Shown: positions 25,379-34,222, counted from the first letter of the stretch. The stretch: DNA of 41,496 bases from CAYWXV01 sp964462535 (GCA_964462535.1 CAYWXV010000024.1:1-41496); one strand, 5' to 3'. Numbers and translations: made by a program. The notes: generated from the sequence alone by a model not told the origin.

Positions 25379-25427
25379 ACTACACAAAGGTGTAGTTGAC
25401 TCTTCCTTTTCTCCCGGCGTACCTTCA
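25379..25427 (+). promoter_or_regulatory. Operator-promoter copy 1, ahead of the Cys-rich secreted protein
   Basis: A 20-bp sequence (25379-25398) contains the palindrome ACTACAC-AAAG-GTGTAGT and ends in TTG. TACCTTCA (25420-25427) follows 21 bp later and resembles the Bacteroidota -7 element TANNTTTG. The exact 20 bp recur at 26170. The palindrome overlaps the -33 region, so repression or activation by a dimer is plausible. Confidence 0.6.
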
Positions 25428-25509
25428 TAGGTGCGGGGGTGCCAGCGCTCCGCACGGTATGACCCAATTTCCATAGACGTCCCAGGCCGTCGCGACAGAT
25501 GACAATGCC

Positions 25510-26133
25510 ATGAAGCGAATTTCCCTCACCCTGACCTTTGGCCTACTCCTCCTTGTTGGAGAGGTCGCTGCCCAGGTCTCCTGCCCCCCCAGCGACCCGG
25601 CCGCACTCCCCATCGATACGGTTTCCATCTCGGTAACCGTCTCAACGCCACCCCCACCCGATTCCGGTGGTCTTCTGGAGGCGGGAAAGAAGAAGGGGAA
25701 CACCGGGCAGATCATCTGGGAGGTGATCTTCTGGAACACGTCTGCCGGTCCGGCCATCGAAATCGATCCGGCGTCAATCGTCTTCTCAGGGGATAGTGAG
25801 GTCGTCGACGGTATGTCGGTGAACGATATCCTGAATCTGGTTGCCCAGACCAGCATTATGCAGGCGATAGCGTCCGGCACGTTCCCGTGCCCCACCACCT
25901 GCAATGGATCGACAATCGCTGTCTACTTCCCCTCCTGCGTCAGTCGCGTTGGAAGTGGTACCAGCACACAGATTCTTGCGTGCCAGGGAGCGTCATGCTG
26001 CGCACGGCTCTACCAGGTCTGCTGCCCGGATGGCGGCGGAGCACCGGTCATCACTCCAATCCCAACTCAGGGTCCGACATGCGAGGGGACGCAGGGAGCC
26101 GATGGATCGGTCTGCATTCCCACGTGCTACTAG
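25510..26133 (+). CDS. Secreted cysteine-rich protein of unknown function
   Basis: A 207-residue precursor with a clear signal peptide (MKRISLTLTFGLLLLVGEVA, cleavage expected near AQ). The mature chain has a Pro-rich stretch (STPPPPDSGG), a basic GKKKGN patch and a beta-rich centre (IIWEVIFWNTSAGPAIEID). Its C-terminal third is crowded with Cys: CPTTC, ACQGASCC, QVCCPDGG, and a final CIPTCY. There are 12 Cys in total, an even number that would suit disulfides outside the cell. No family or T9SS sorting domain is recognised. It is flanked on both sides by identical palindromic sites and lies 147 bp behind the LuxR/XRE regulator, which probably controls it. Confidence 0.75.
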   Translation: MKRISLTLTFGLLLLVGEVAAQVSCPPSDPAALPIDTVSISVTVSTPPPPDSGGLLEAGKKKGNTGQIIWEVIFWNTSAGPAIEIDPASIVFSGDSEVVDGMSVNDILNLVAQTSIMQAIASGTFPCPTTCNGSTIAVYFPSCVSRVGSGTSTQILACQGASCCARLYQVCCPDGGGAPVITPIPTQGPTCEGTQGADGSVCIPTCY

Positions 26134-26169
26134 GTAAAGTGTACTACTTTCATGGTTTTGGCGCAGAAA

Positions 26170-26217
26170 ACTACACAAAGGTGTAGTTGCGGTCCGGGTA
26201 CGCCAGGGCTATGTTTG
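26170..26217 (+). promoter_or_regulatory. Operator-promoter copy 2, ahead of a region without a clear gene
   Basis: An exact second copy of the 20-bp palindromic site (26170-26189; the inverted repeat extends to 8 bp, AACTACAC/GTGTAGTT) ends in TTG. After 20 bp comes TATGTTTG (26210-26217), a perfect match to the Bacteroidota -7 consensus TANNTTTG. It lies 36 bp after the Cys-rich gene and points into the region ending at the terminator at 26893. Confidence 0.6.
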
Positions 26218-26773
26218 TACGTAGAGATACCGGCAACCGCCGGTCTTGACAACTCACGGGGCGTATCCCTTCCCTCCTCCGCCTAACGAACCGGAATCGG
26301 TGTGGCGAATCTATTCGTTCGGCAGCACGCGGTCACTCGGCGCAGATCATGATCGCGGCACGACAGTCTCAACATGTCCACTGCGGACTGTCGACGCTGG
26401 AAGGAATTCAGACCCCGAGATGATCACAATCGCAGTCTTCCGATCTCTTTCACAGGAAGGGGTCGGAAGACAGCCGAAAGCTTGTCGGTAGCGGATGCGC
26501 AGTCACGGGTTGGGTGGGGCAGACCATTGCATACCCGATTTGGAAAACGGAGGGGTCTGTTATCAGGCTTGAGGAACGCGGACCGATTGCTGTTCAATAT
26601 CCCAGGGGGACGAGGTTGTGCGCGTGTTTGAGGGACCACGCGCTAGTGGGCGAACAGATATCATCCGTAGAACCGTTTCCGTTTCTGAACAGTGTCCGGC
26701 TTCATCGTTATGATGAGGAGACAGTCATCGCTGGCAGTACGCTGGCTGTCATGGGGCATTGCGCATCCGTACT

Positions 26774-26825
26774 CCAGGCAGCGGACCACGATCTTCGACA
26801 ATCTCGAAGGCGGTCCGCTGCCTGG
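26774..26825. repeat. Long imperfect hairpin in the gene-poor region
   Basis: A perfect 14-bp outer stem (26774-26787 with 26812-26825) is followed by a small internal bulge and a 6-bp inner stem (26793-26798 with 26804-26809) closing a 5-nt loop. It would form 20 base pairs in RNA or a cruciform in DNA. Confidence 0.7.
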
Positions 26826-26892
26826 ATGACCGACTTCCAACTACAATTGAACATCTCAAAGCAGTACAACGCACATCACTGAATGCCCGCTC

Positions 26893-26936
26893 TCAGGGCC
26901 CGACTTCGCAAAGGAGTCGGGCCCTGATCGGTTTTG
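26893..26936 (+). terminator. Strong Rho-independent terminator
   Basis: A perfect 13-bp GC-rich stem (26893-26905 with 26915-26927) with a 9-nt loop is followed by TCGGTTTTGT. It separates the regulator locus from the aminotransferase gene. Confidence 0.85.
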
Positions 26937-27021
26937 TACGACCCTTCTCCTGTACCTGCTCCCCTCGTATCTTTATCCCCCGACCCTTTCCAACCCACAC
27001 TTACCCCGGAGCTCTCCGACC

Positions 27022-28218
27022 ATGCACATTGCTCAGCGCATCGGACGCCTTGGAACCGAGACTGCATTCGAAGTTCTCGTCAAAGCACGCAAGCTCGAAG
27101 CACAGGGACGCGATATCGTCCATCTTGAGATTGGCGAACCTGACTTCGATACGCCGGAGAACATTGTAGCCGCGGCCAAACAGGCGCTTGATCAGGGATT
27201 CACCCACTACGGCCCGTCTGCCGGGCTACCGCAAGCGCGTGAGTCGATTGCACGGTACGTGGAGGGAACACGACCGGGCGTCAAGTGCACAGCCGACGAA
27301 GTGGTTGTTACACCGGGAGCGAAACCCATCATGTTTTATGCGATGATGGCGACAATCGACGAAGGGGACGAAGTCATCTATCCCAATCCCGGATTCCCGA
27401 TTTACGAGTCAGTGATTGAGTTCCTGGGTGCCAAGGCCGTTCCCCTCCCGCTTCAGGAGGAGAAGGAGTTCCGGTTTGACCTTGCCGATCTCGAGGCTAG
27501 GATCACAAAGAAGACGCGGATGGTGATCATCAACACACCTCAGAATCCCACCGGAGGAATTCTGACACGTGAGGATATCGAGGGGATAGCGGAGATGGCA
27601 ACGCGGCACAACCTGATCGTCTTCAGCGACGAGATCTACTCGCGCATTACCTACGACGGTTTTCAGCACACGTCGATCCTGGAGTTCCCCGGCATGAAGG
27701 AACGGACCATCATGTTGGACGGGTTCTCCAAGACCTATGCTATGACGGGTTGGCGACTCGGGTATGGAATTATGCCTGCGTCGATCGCGGCCATCGTCGC
27801 CAAACTCCAGACCAACTGCACGTCATGCACGTCCAGCTTCACTCAGATGGCCGGTGTCGAGGCGCTGGATGGTTCGCAGCTGATGGCCGAGCAATTCGTG
27901 GAAGAGTTCCGCCGCCGTCGCGATGTGATTGTCGACGGGCTCAATCAGATTCCCGGCTTCCGCTGCCATCGTCCGCAGGGAGCGTTCTACGTGTTCCCGA
28001 ACATCGAAGGAACCGGTTACAGTTCGCAGACCATGGCTGACTACCTCCTCAACGATGCAGGAGTGGCATGTTTGAGCGGCACAGCGTTTGGACAATTCGG
28101 TGAGGGGTTCATCCGCTTCAGTTATGCGAACTCGGTCGAGAATATTCAGAAAGCGCTCGACCGCATCAACAATGCCGTAGCTCGTCTGTCGCGCTCTGAA
28201 GCGCGCGTTGGCGAGTGA
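27022..28218 (+). CDS. Class I pyridoxal-phosphate aminotransferase (aspartate aminotransferase-like)
   Basis: A 398-residue fold-type I aminotransferase of the AspAT Ib group. The PLP Schiff-base lysine is Lys237 in LDGFSKTYAMTGWRLGY, with Arg245 binding the cofactor phosphate. Asn175 (NTPQNPTGG) and Asp203/Tyr206 (SDEIY) contact the ring. The conserved N-terminal IGEPDFDTP and the C-terminal GEGFIRFSYANS (carboxylate-binding Arg) are present. It transfers amino groups between an amino acid, probably aspartate, and 2-oxoglutarate; exact specificity is uncertain. The promoter region probably includes TATCTTTA (26968-26975). The gene for a small membrane protein begins 16 bp after the stop. 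Confidence 0.93.
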   Translation: MHIAQRIGRLGTETAFEVLVKARKLEAQGRDIVHLEIGEPDFDTPENIVAAAKQALDQGFTHYGPSAGLPQARESIARYVEGTRPGVKCTADEVVVTPGAKPIMFYAMMATIDEGDEVIYPNPGFPIYESVIEFLGAKAVPLPLQEEKEFRFDLADLEARITKKTRMVIINTPQNPTGGILTREDIEGIAEMATRHNLIVFSDEIYSRITYDGFQHTSILEFPGMKERTIMLDGFSKTYAMTGWRLGYGIMPASIAAIVAKLQTNCTSCTSSFTQMAGVEALDGSQLMAEQFVEEFRRRRDVIVDGLNQIPGFRCHRPQGAFYVFPNIEGTGYSSQTMADYLLNDAGVACLSGTAFGQFGEGFIRFSYANSVENIQKALDRINNAVARLSRSEARVGE

Positions 28219-28234
28219 AGCCTATCCCGTCCCC

Positions 28235-28681
28235 ATGCCCGGATTGGCCACACTGGACACGCCTCGCGTCTTTCCGCCCAAGATGTTCTACCTGATCGTC
28301 TGGCTGGCGACGCTCGGACTCTCCATGTACGGTATGGTCGCAACACCTGGCGACAATATTGCCGTCTACATCTGGCTGATCATCGCGGCTGTCGCGGCCT
28401 GGCAGGTGTGGACCACGCGGTGGGTACAGATCGACAGTGATGGTGTTCGGGTTAGAAACATCCTTCATCGAGGTCGCCAGCTGGACTGGAGGCAGATCAG
28501 CCGTTTTCACGAGGAAGAGGTGCGGTTGAATAAGGGGACCTACGTGCTGATTCGACTCTCCAATGAAGGGGCCAACGAAACACCGCTTCGTCCCACCAGA
28601 ATCACAATCACCAGCGATCAAATAGGGTTCGACACCCTTCGCGAGCTCATCAAGGAAGGGATGAAGACCGCTGCGGCCTGA
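28235..28681 (+). CDS. Small membrane protein with PH-like C-terminal domain
   Basis: A 148-residue protein with two closely spaced transmembrane helices (MFYLIVWLATLGLSMYGMV and AVYIWLIIAAVAAWQVW). A cytoplasmic domain follows: QIDSDGVRVRNILHRGRQLD, then WRQISRFHEEE. The pattern of short strands with a Trp-x-x-I turn resembles bacterial PH (YdbT/bPH2-like) domains. The function is unknown. I chose ATG 28235; the frame also offers TTG at 28208, which would overlap the aminotransferase stop. It is probably co-transcribed with the aminotransferase and is convergent with recQ. Confidence 0.7.
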   Translation: MPGLATLDTPRVFPPKMFYLIVWLATLGLSMYGMVATPGDNIAVYIWLIIAAVAAWQVWTTRWVQIDSDGVRVRNILHRGRQLDWRQISRFHEEEVRLNKGTYVLIRLSNEGANETPLRPTRITITSDQIGFDTLRELIKEGMKTAAA

Positions 28682-28722
28682 TAGCTACTTCGCGAATTCC
28701 ACGCCGCGTGCACGAACACTCG

Positions 28723-31398
28723 CTACAAACCGCCCCCCTCCAAACCCCTCCGACCAGCAGCAACGGCGATCCTGAGCTCCGGATACTCGATCGCTCCCCC
28801 TAGCAAGGCGCGGAGCTCCCGGAGCGAAGCCCGCGGCCGTTTCGCCACCTCCTCCGCAACCGACTTCAGCAGACCCGACGGAACGAACTGTGTCGCATCG
28901 ATGTCCACCCCTCTGGAAATCAACTCCTCAATGTGTGTGCTGATCGTTGATGGCTGCAACGCCGATCGGTGTGCGATCTCGCGCAACGCGTAGCCCTGCT
29001 CTATCAGCGATAGAGTCTTCCTCAGCCGCTCCGGGAGATCCCCCGTTTCGTCCTCGATTCCCTCTGCAAGCGTCGGCTCGACGATAGCCAGGAACGGACC
29101 ACCGCACGCAGTCCACAGTTCCTCCGTCACGCCTTCAATAGCCAGGAGGGCTGTCCGGGACGTCGGGAGCACGTTGGAGATCCGGATGAGGACATCTTCG
29201 GGGCACAGTCTGTTCGGCCTCATTCCGTCGCGCGCAGCGATTTCGTCCCGAGCCATGCGGAGACGGGCGAGGATGTCCGGATTCCGACTCAACTCCCCTC
29301 CACGCGGGGGAGGCACCCATCTCGTTAGACTCAGCTTCCGGATCTCCTCGAGTCCGCTTGGTGTTATCCTGACCGTCGGATGGAGCCCCGCCGAACTCTC
29401 CAGGAGATTTCGCTGCAACAGCGAGTCAGCGAGCAACGCCAGCTCCCTCCTCTCGATGTCGCGCAGCTCCCCATACCGTGGGTACGTCGACAGATTGAAT
29501 CGATCGATTGTCTGCGAGGTTCCGCCACGGAGGACGTCGACGAGCGTCATCTTGCCAAACCGCCCCCCCAATTCCTGCGCTGCAGCCAATAGGAGCTCGG
29601 CCGCGCGTGTGGCCAGCGGACGAGTCGGAACAGCGCCAAACGTCGGCAGGTCTACTGTGGCCCCTCCCGACCGACACACATCACATCGTCCACAGGCACC
29701 TGTGTCGTGCTCTGCGTGGAAGTACTCCAGGATGAAGTTCCGTCGGCACGCAGCGGTGCGGGTGTACCGCTCCATTGCATCCAGCTTCAACAGAGCGCGA
29801 TTCCGACCATCGACGATCACCTTCTCATCGATCACGATCCTTCGCGCCGATTGCCGCTCCGTCAGAAATTGATAGCCGGTCCCGGGTGTTGGCGGTGTGT
29901 ACGACAACAGCCCGCTTGCCATCAGCGCCCGCATACTCCGGTCAAAGACGTCGGCAGAGACGCCATGGCGGGACGATACCTCCTCGGGATTGAAGAGGAT
30001 CTGTTGTCCGAGTGCCGCACCCCCCATTGTCCTCAGCAGCGCCAGGATTGTGCTCTGCCGTTCCGGGTCGCGTGTGCGGCGGTAGTAGTCCTGGATCTCA
30101 TTGGATGATGCGATTATGCGCACCGAACCCAACCGTTCGGCCTTGATTCGCCGCAGCAGGTTGTTCCGCTCGAGTATCTGGACGATGCCGGAAATCGCTG
30201 CCCCATGCACTCGGGACCGGGCGGCGAGCACCTTCTCATCCGGTACGAAGACCCCCTCGTACCGATTCCCCACCCCGACCTGAACCATGTCCCACAGAGC
30301 ATCATACACCAGCTCGATGTCGCCTCGATCGGGAAACGCGTTCTGAATAAAGAACTCCTGAAGGCGTCGATCTCGTTCGCTGTACAGGAGTGTACAATCG
30401 CTGGGGAGTCCGTCTCGCCCACCACGCCCCGCCTCCTGATAATAGGCCTCGATAGAACCTGGCATGTCTGCGTGAATCACGTGCCTTACATCGGGCTTAT
30501 CGATTCCCATCCCGAATGCGTTGGTTGCGACAATCGCTCGCACCTCCCCGGCTATGAAGCTCTCCTGAGCCCTCCGGCGATCCGTATCGGCGAGTCCGGC
30601 ATGATAGATCGTCACCGGCAGGCGCTCCGCGTGGAGCATCATGCCCATCTGCTCGACGCTCTTCCGGGTACCGCAATAGACAATTGTGACCCCGGGGCGC
30701 GCCACCTCGCTCTTCATGATCCCTCGGAGATCCTCTTCCTTGTTTCGGGAGTGGACTACGTTGTAGCTCAGATTTGGTCGATCGAACCCTCGAACAAACC
30801 TGCGGGGTGCCCTCAATCCGAGCTGCGCGATGATGTCTTCCTGGACGTAGGGCGTTGCCGTGGCCGTCAGTGCGATGATCGGCGGTCTCTTCATCGCGTC
30901 GGCCGCCTCGCGCAAGCGCGTGTAGCTCGGCCGGAAATCATGTCCCCATTCAGAAATGCAGTGCGCCTCATCGACGGCAAAGAGGGAGACGTTGAGCCCC
31001 GACATCAGGTCGAGGAACGACCGGCTGTCGAAACGCTCAGGGGCTACATACACAAGCGAGTACAGACCGTAGCGGATATCGGTCATCCGCTGTCGCACTT
31101 CTGGGAAATCGAGAGTGGAGTTTATGGTGGTCGCCCGAACATCCTGACGCGACAGAGCGTCGACCTGATCCTTCATCAGGGCGATCAACGGGCTGACGAC
31201 GACGGTTACGCCATCGAGGAGAAGAGCGGGGATCTGATAGCACAACGACTTTCCACCGCCGGTTGGCATGACAACCAGCGTGTCGTTGCGGGAAAGGACG
31301 GAGAGGATGATCTCCTCCTGACCGGGGCGGAACTCCTGATGACCGAAATGACGCCGAAGGGCCTCTACAGGGCTAGTTGGTCGTGTATGAGATGGCAT
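28723..31398 (-). CDS. recQ: ATP-dependent DNA helicase RecQ, long form
   Basis: An 891-residue superfamily 2 helicase that unwinds DNA 3' to 5'. The Walker A loop is PTGGGKS (45-51) and the DEAH box lies at 143-146 (AVDEAHCISEWGHDFRPSY). The aromatic-rich loop follows that box, and the second RecA domain ends with YYQEAGRGGRDG. The zinc subdomain has four Cys in CRRN...CGRCDVC, then come the winged-helix RQC domain and an HRDC domain (MRPNRLCPEDVLIRISNVLP). The last 120 residues contain a helix-turn-helix of the RecQ-associated type (LREIAHRSALQPSTISTHIE). It is longer than E. coli RecQ (about 610 residues), as in many Bacteroidota. recJ is transcribed divergently from the adjacent region. 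Confidence 0.97.
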   Translation of the reverse strand: MPSHTRPTSPVEALRRHFGHQEFRPGQEEIILSVLSRNDTLVVMPTGGGKSLCYQIPALLLDGVTVVVSPLIALMKDQVDALSRQDVRATTINSTLDFPEVRQRMTDIRYGLYSLVYVAPERFDSRSFLDLMSGLNVSLFAVDEAHCISEWGHDFRPSYTRLREAADAMKRPPIIALTATATPYVQEDIIAQLGLRAPRRFVRGFDRPNLSYNVVHSRNKEEDLRGIMKSEVARPGVTIVYCGTRKSVEQMGMMLHAERLPVTIYHAGLADTDRRRAQESFIAGEVRAIVATNAFGMGIDKPDVRHVIHADMPGSIEAYYQEAGRGGRDGLPSDCTLLYSERDRRLQEFFIQNAFPDRGDIELVYDALWDMVQVGVGNRYEGVFVPDEKVLAARSRVHGAAISGIVQILERNNLLRRIKAERLGSVRIIASSNEIQDYYRRTRDPERQSTILALLRTMGGAALGQQILFNPEEVSSRHGVSADVFDRSMRALMASGLLSYTPPTPGTGYQFLTERQSARRIVIDEKVIVDGRNRALLKLDAMERYTRTAACRRNFILEYFHAEHDTGACGRCDVCRSGGATVDLPTFGAVPTRPLATRAAELLLAAAQELGGRFGKMTLVDVLRGGTSQTIDRFNLSTYPRYGELRDIERRELALLADSLLQRNLLESSAGLHPTVRITPSGLEEIRKLSLTRWVPPPRGGELSRNPDILARLRMARDEIAARDGMRPNRLCPEDVLIRISNVLPTSRTALLAIEGVTEELWTACGGPFLAIVEPTLAEGIEDETGDLPERLRKTLSLIEQGYALREIAHRSALQPSTISTHIEELISRGVDIDATQFVPSGLLKSVAEEVAKRPRASLRELRALLGGAIEYPELRIAVAAGRRGLEGGGL

Positions 31399-31518
31399 GG
31401 AGCGTTGGTGGTCGTACGGGGCGGCGCCGTTGCGAACCGGACGAGAAGATACGGAGGTTTGGCTCGTTCAGTCCCCACCGTGACGACCTGCCACGCCCAC
31501 AATCATCGTTCCACGATG

Positions 31519-31550
31519 TTTGGTGGTTGGAGACGCTCCCCGTATCTTCT
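31519..31550 (+). promoter_or_regulatory. Putative recJ promoter
   Basis: TTTG (31519-31522), a 20-bp spacer and TATCTTCT (31543-31550) resemble the Bacteroidota -33/-7 arrangement (TTTG and TANNTTTG). They lie 30 bp ahead of the recJ TTG start. Confidence 0.4.
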
Positions 31551-31579
31551 CACCAGTTGGTAATTAACACGGAAAAACG

Positions 31580-33358
31580 TTGAAATATCGCTGGAAGCAA
31601 TCAGAAACATCGGATGAACAGGGAGTACAGAAGCTAGCACAGACAATCAACGTCTCGCCGACCATTGCTCGGATCCTGGTGTCCAGAGGCATAGGGGATT
31701 TTGAGAAGGCCCGTTCCTTCTTCCGTCCCAGCCTGGACGATCTCCACGATCCGTTCCTGATGGATCATATGGACCGGGCCGTCGAGCGTGTACTAAAGGC
31801 GCTCGATTCCGGGCAGAAAATCGCCATTTGGGGTGATTACGACGTTGATGGGACCTGTTCGGCCGCCATGCTCTTCCTCTTTCTCAAGGAGCGAGGGGGA
31901 GATGTGGAGGTCTACATACCGGACCGTCTCGCAGAGGGGTACGGGGTCTCGACGTTGGGAATCGATCGGCTGGCTGCCAATGGTGTTCGTCTGATTATCA
32001 CGATCGACTGTGGGATAACCGCGGTCGAACAGGTGCGCTATGCGCAATCGCTCGACATCGACGTGGTGATCTGTGATCACCACGAAGCCGGTGACGAGAT
32101 TCCCACCGCCTACGCCGTCCTTGATCCAATCAAACCGGGCTGTTCCTATCCGTTCAAGTACCTGAGCGGGTGCGGTGTCGGTTTCAAGCTCATGCAGGGT
32201 GTTGTCAACACCGCCGGCGACGTGGACTCGATCTTCAAGTACCTCGACTTCGTGGCAATGGCGGCCGCCGCCGACATTGTCCCCCTCGTCGACGAAAATC
32301 GGGTTCTGGTCTCCCATGGACTCAGACGGCTCAACGACGCCCCACGTCCCGGACTTCGTGGTCTGCTGGAGTGTGCCGGGATGAATTCCGGGTCGATCGG
32401 CACCGCCCAGATTGTCTTCGGCATAGCTCCCCGCATCAATGCTGCGGGCCGGCTTGGCGACGCGCGACGGGCGGTCGAAATGCTGGTCGAAGATGATGAG
32501 GTCAGAGCCTTCCAAAAGGCCCAGGTCCTGGAGAGTGCGAATCGCAGCAGACGGACCATCGACGAAGAGACGTTCATCGAGGCCGAGGTGATGGCACAGC
32601 AGATGCTCGCGGACACATCGTGCCGGGTTCTTGTGATTCACAACCCGGACTGGCATCCAGGGGTGATCGGCATTGTTGCCAGCAGAATCGTCGAACGTTT
32701 CTACGTCCCGACAGTCATGCTCACATCGATTGATGGAGTGGCAAAGGGATCTGCCCGCTCGGTCGCCGGATTCGATATCCATGCGGCATTGAAGCAGTGC
32801 GAAGAACACATAGCTCAGTTCGGCGGACACAAGTATGCGGCCGGGCTTTCGATAGAGGAAGGAAAGATCGACGTCTTCCGCGTGGCTCTGAACGAGTTTG
32901 CCAGCTCACATATCGATGAGGCCATGCGGACGCCGGAGGTTCAAATTGACGCCGAGGCGCAACTCTCCGAGCTTACACCGCAATTCTTCAACGTGGTGAG
33001 ACAGTTCGCGCCGTTCGGACCAGGGAACAGTCGACCCAACTTCCTGACACGCGAGGTTGAGGTTATCGGATTTCCGAAGGTGGTCGGCAAGGCCCACTTG
33101 AAATTCCGTGTCCGTAATGGCGATGGATTCATCGACGCCATAGCCTTCGGAATGGGAGAACGCCTGAGCGATGTCGGCGGTGGAAGTCGCATCGACATCG
33201 TGTACAACATCGAAGAGAATCACTACCGGGGAACGGTTCAACCGCAACTCCGGATCATCGACTTCAAACGAAGTGGGGCGACCGAACGACCCCACGTACC
33301 GTCGAACGGCGCAGCGATGGCGGCCGGCAACAAGACCGCACAGCCACCGGTCAGTTGA
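31580..33358 (+). CDS. recJ: Single-stranded-DNA-specific exonuclease RecJ
   Basis: A 592-residue DHH/DHHA1 phosphoesterase degrading single-stranded DNA 5' to 3'. Motif I is WGDYDVDGTCSAAM (residues about 84-97) and the name-giving DHH sits at 166-168 (VVICDHHEAGDEIP). Motif IV is YLSGCGVGFKL, and the DHHA1 domain carries ARSVAGFDIHAAL and FGGHKYAAGLS. The C-terminal OB fold is typical (FLTREVEVIGFPKVVGKAHL). The start is a TTG that gives the family N-terminus (KYRW). The divergent neighbour recQ encodes the helicase with which RecJ resects DNA ends in the RecFOR pathway. A YebC gene follows at about 100 bp. Confidence 0.97.
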   Translation: MKYRWKQSETSDEQGVQKLAQTINVSPTIARILVSRGIGDFEKARSFFRPSLDDLHDPFLMDHMDRAVERVLKALDSGQKIAIWGDYDVDGTCSAAMLFLFLKERGGDVEVYIPDRLAEGYGVSTLGIDRLAANGVRLIITIDCGITAVEQVRYAQSLDIDVVICDHHEAGDEIPTAYAVLDPIKPGCSYPFKYLSGCGVGFKLMQGVVNTAGDVDSIFKYLDFVAMAAAADIVPLVDENRVLVSHGLRRLNDAPRPGLRGLLECAGMNSGSIGTAQIVFGIAPRINAAGRLGDARRAVEMLVEDDEVRAFQKAQVLESANRSRRTIDEETFIEAEVMAQQMLADTSCRVLVIHNPDWHPGVIGIVASRIVERFYVPTVMLTSIDGVAKGSARSVAGFDIHAALKQCEEHIAQFGGHKYAAGLSIEEGKIDVFRVALNEFASSHIDEAMRTPEVQIDAEAQLSELTPQFFNVVRQFAPFGPGNSRPNFLTREVEVIGFPKVVGKAHLKFRVRNGDGFIDAIAFGMGERLSDVGGGSRIDIVYNIEENHYRGTVQPQLRIIDFKRSGATERPHVPSNGAAMAAGNKTAQPPVS

Positions 33359-33460
33359 CAGGCGACGGATCTTTTCAATCATGACTGAGTCTGCGCGGAT
33401 AGAAAGGTCCTCGTGCATCGCCGGGTCCGGGAATCTCTGCAGGCTCCCAGCGATGTAGCA

Positions 33461-34222
33461 ATGGCCGGACATAGTAAATGGGCGAACATCAAGCACCGCA
33501 AGGCAGCCACGGACGCCAAGCGGGGCAAGGTCTTTACCAGAATCGCCAAAGAGATCATCATCTCGGCTCGGATTGGTGGCGGGGACCCTGCCGCCAATCC
33601 CCGTCTTCGGCTGGCCGTGGAGAAGGCCCGATCCGTCAACATGCCCGGTGACAATATCAAACGGGCCATTCAGAAGGGAACCGGGGAGCTGGAAGGGCAG
33701 CAGATGGAGGAGATGATGTTCGAGGCCTATGGCCCGGGTGGAATCGGCATCCTCGTGGAATGCGTATCGGACAATCGCAATCGAATCGTTGCCGATATCC
33801 GCAAGGTCCTGAACCGAAATAACGGGTCAATGGCCGATTCCGGCGCCGTCGCATGGAACTTCACCCGCAAGACCGTCATTTCCGTCAACAAGTCCGACCG
33901 ATCTGAAGAAGATGCGCTGATGGCAGTGCTGGATGCCGGTGCGGAGGATGTCAAGGCGTCGGACGACACGTACGACGTCTACGCCCCGATCGACGCATTC
34001 GAGCCCGTCCGCTCTTCACTCGAAAACGCAGGTTTTCAGATCACGGAGGCCAATCTGGAGTACGTCCCGAACCAGGTCCTTGCCCTTGCTGGCGGCGATG
34101 CATTGGCCGCACTCAAGCTGCTTGACGCGCTTGAGGAGGAGGACGACGTTCAAAACGTCTACTCGAACCTCGATGTCTCTGACGAAGAACTGGCCAGAAT
34201 CGAGAGTGAACAGGGCGCTTAG
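33461..34222 (+). CDS. YebC/PmpR-family regulatory protein
   Basis: A 253-residue protein starting MAGHSKWANIKHRKAATDAK, the invariant N-terminus of the YebC/TACO1 family. The conserved MPGDNIKRAIQKGTGE and YGPGGIGILVECVSDNRNR are present. Family members have been described as transcription regulators (PmpR) and, more recently, as translation factors that help ribosomes through difficult stretches; which applies here cannot be told. I used the internal ATG 33461 because everything before it is outside the family. The stop codon lies in the loop of a terminator hairpin, so this gene ends the recJ-yebC direction. Confidence 0.95.
   Translation: MAGHSKWANIKHRKAATDAKRGKVFTRIAKEIIISARIGGGDPAANPRLRLAVEKARSVNMPGDNIKRAIQKGTGELEGQQMEEMMFEAYGPGGIGILVECVSDNRNRIVADIRKVLNRNNGSMADSGAVAWNFTRKTVISVNKSDRSEEDALMAVLDAGAEDVKASDDTYDVYAPIDAFEPVRSSLENAGFQITEANLEYVPNQVLALAGGDALAALKLLDALEEEDDVQNVYSNLDVSDEELARIESEQGA

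Larger units (their letters stand above)
26218..26936 (+). ncRNA. Candidate non-coding or leader transcript
   Basis: About 700 nt lie between operator-promoter copy 2 and a strong terminator. Open frames in the region (26246-26491, 26374-26631, 26514-26882) have TTG, ATG and GTG starts, no ribosome-binding site and compositions typical of chance frames. Near the 3' end is a long hairpin (26774-26825). The region does not show the hallmarks I know for tmRNA, RNase P RNA, SRP RNA or 6S RNA. A long untranslated RNA, a decayed gene, or a small unrecognised protein remain possible. The 5' end is inferred from the -7 element. Confidence 0.3.

Noticed and set aside
26246..26882. Three overlapping frames of 81, 85 and 122 codons
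   Set aside because: TTG, ATG or GTG starts without ribosome-binding sites, Arg-rich or irregular composition and no signal or motif. I describe the region as a possible RNA instead, though a small protein is not excluded.
30205..31563. Open frame of 452 codons opposite recQ
   Set aside because: It lies antisense to a fully conserved helicase and its translation has no motif; it is a by-product of GC-rich codon usage.
31793..32830. Open frame of 345 codons opposite recJ
   Set aside because: Antisense to the conserved DHH domain, with no family features.
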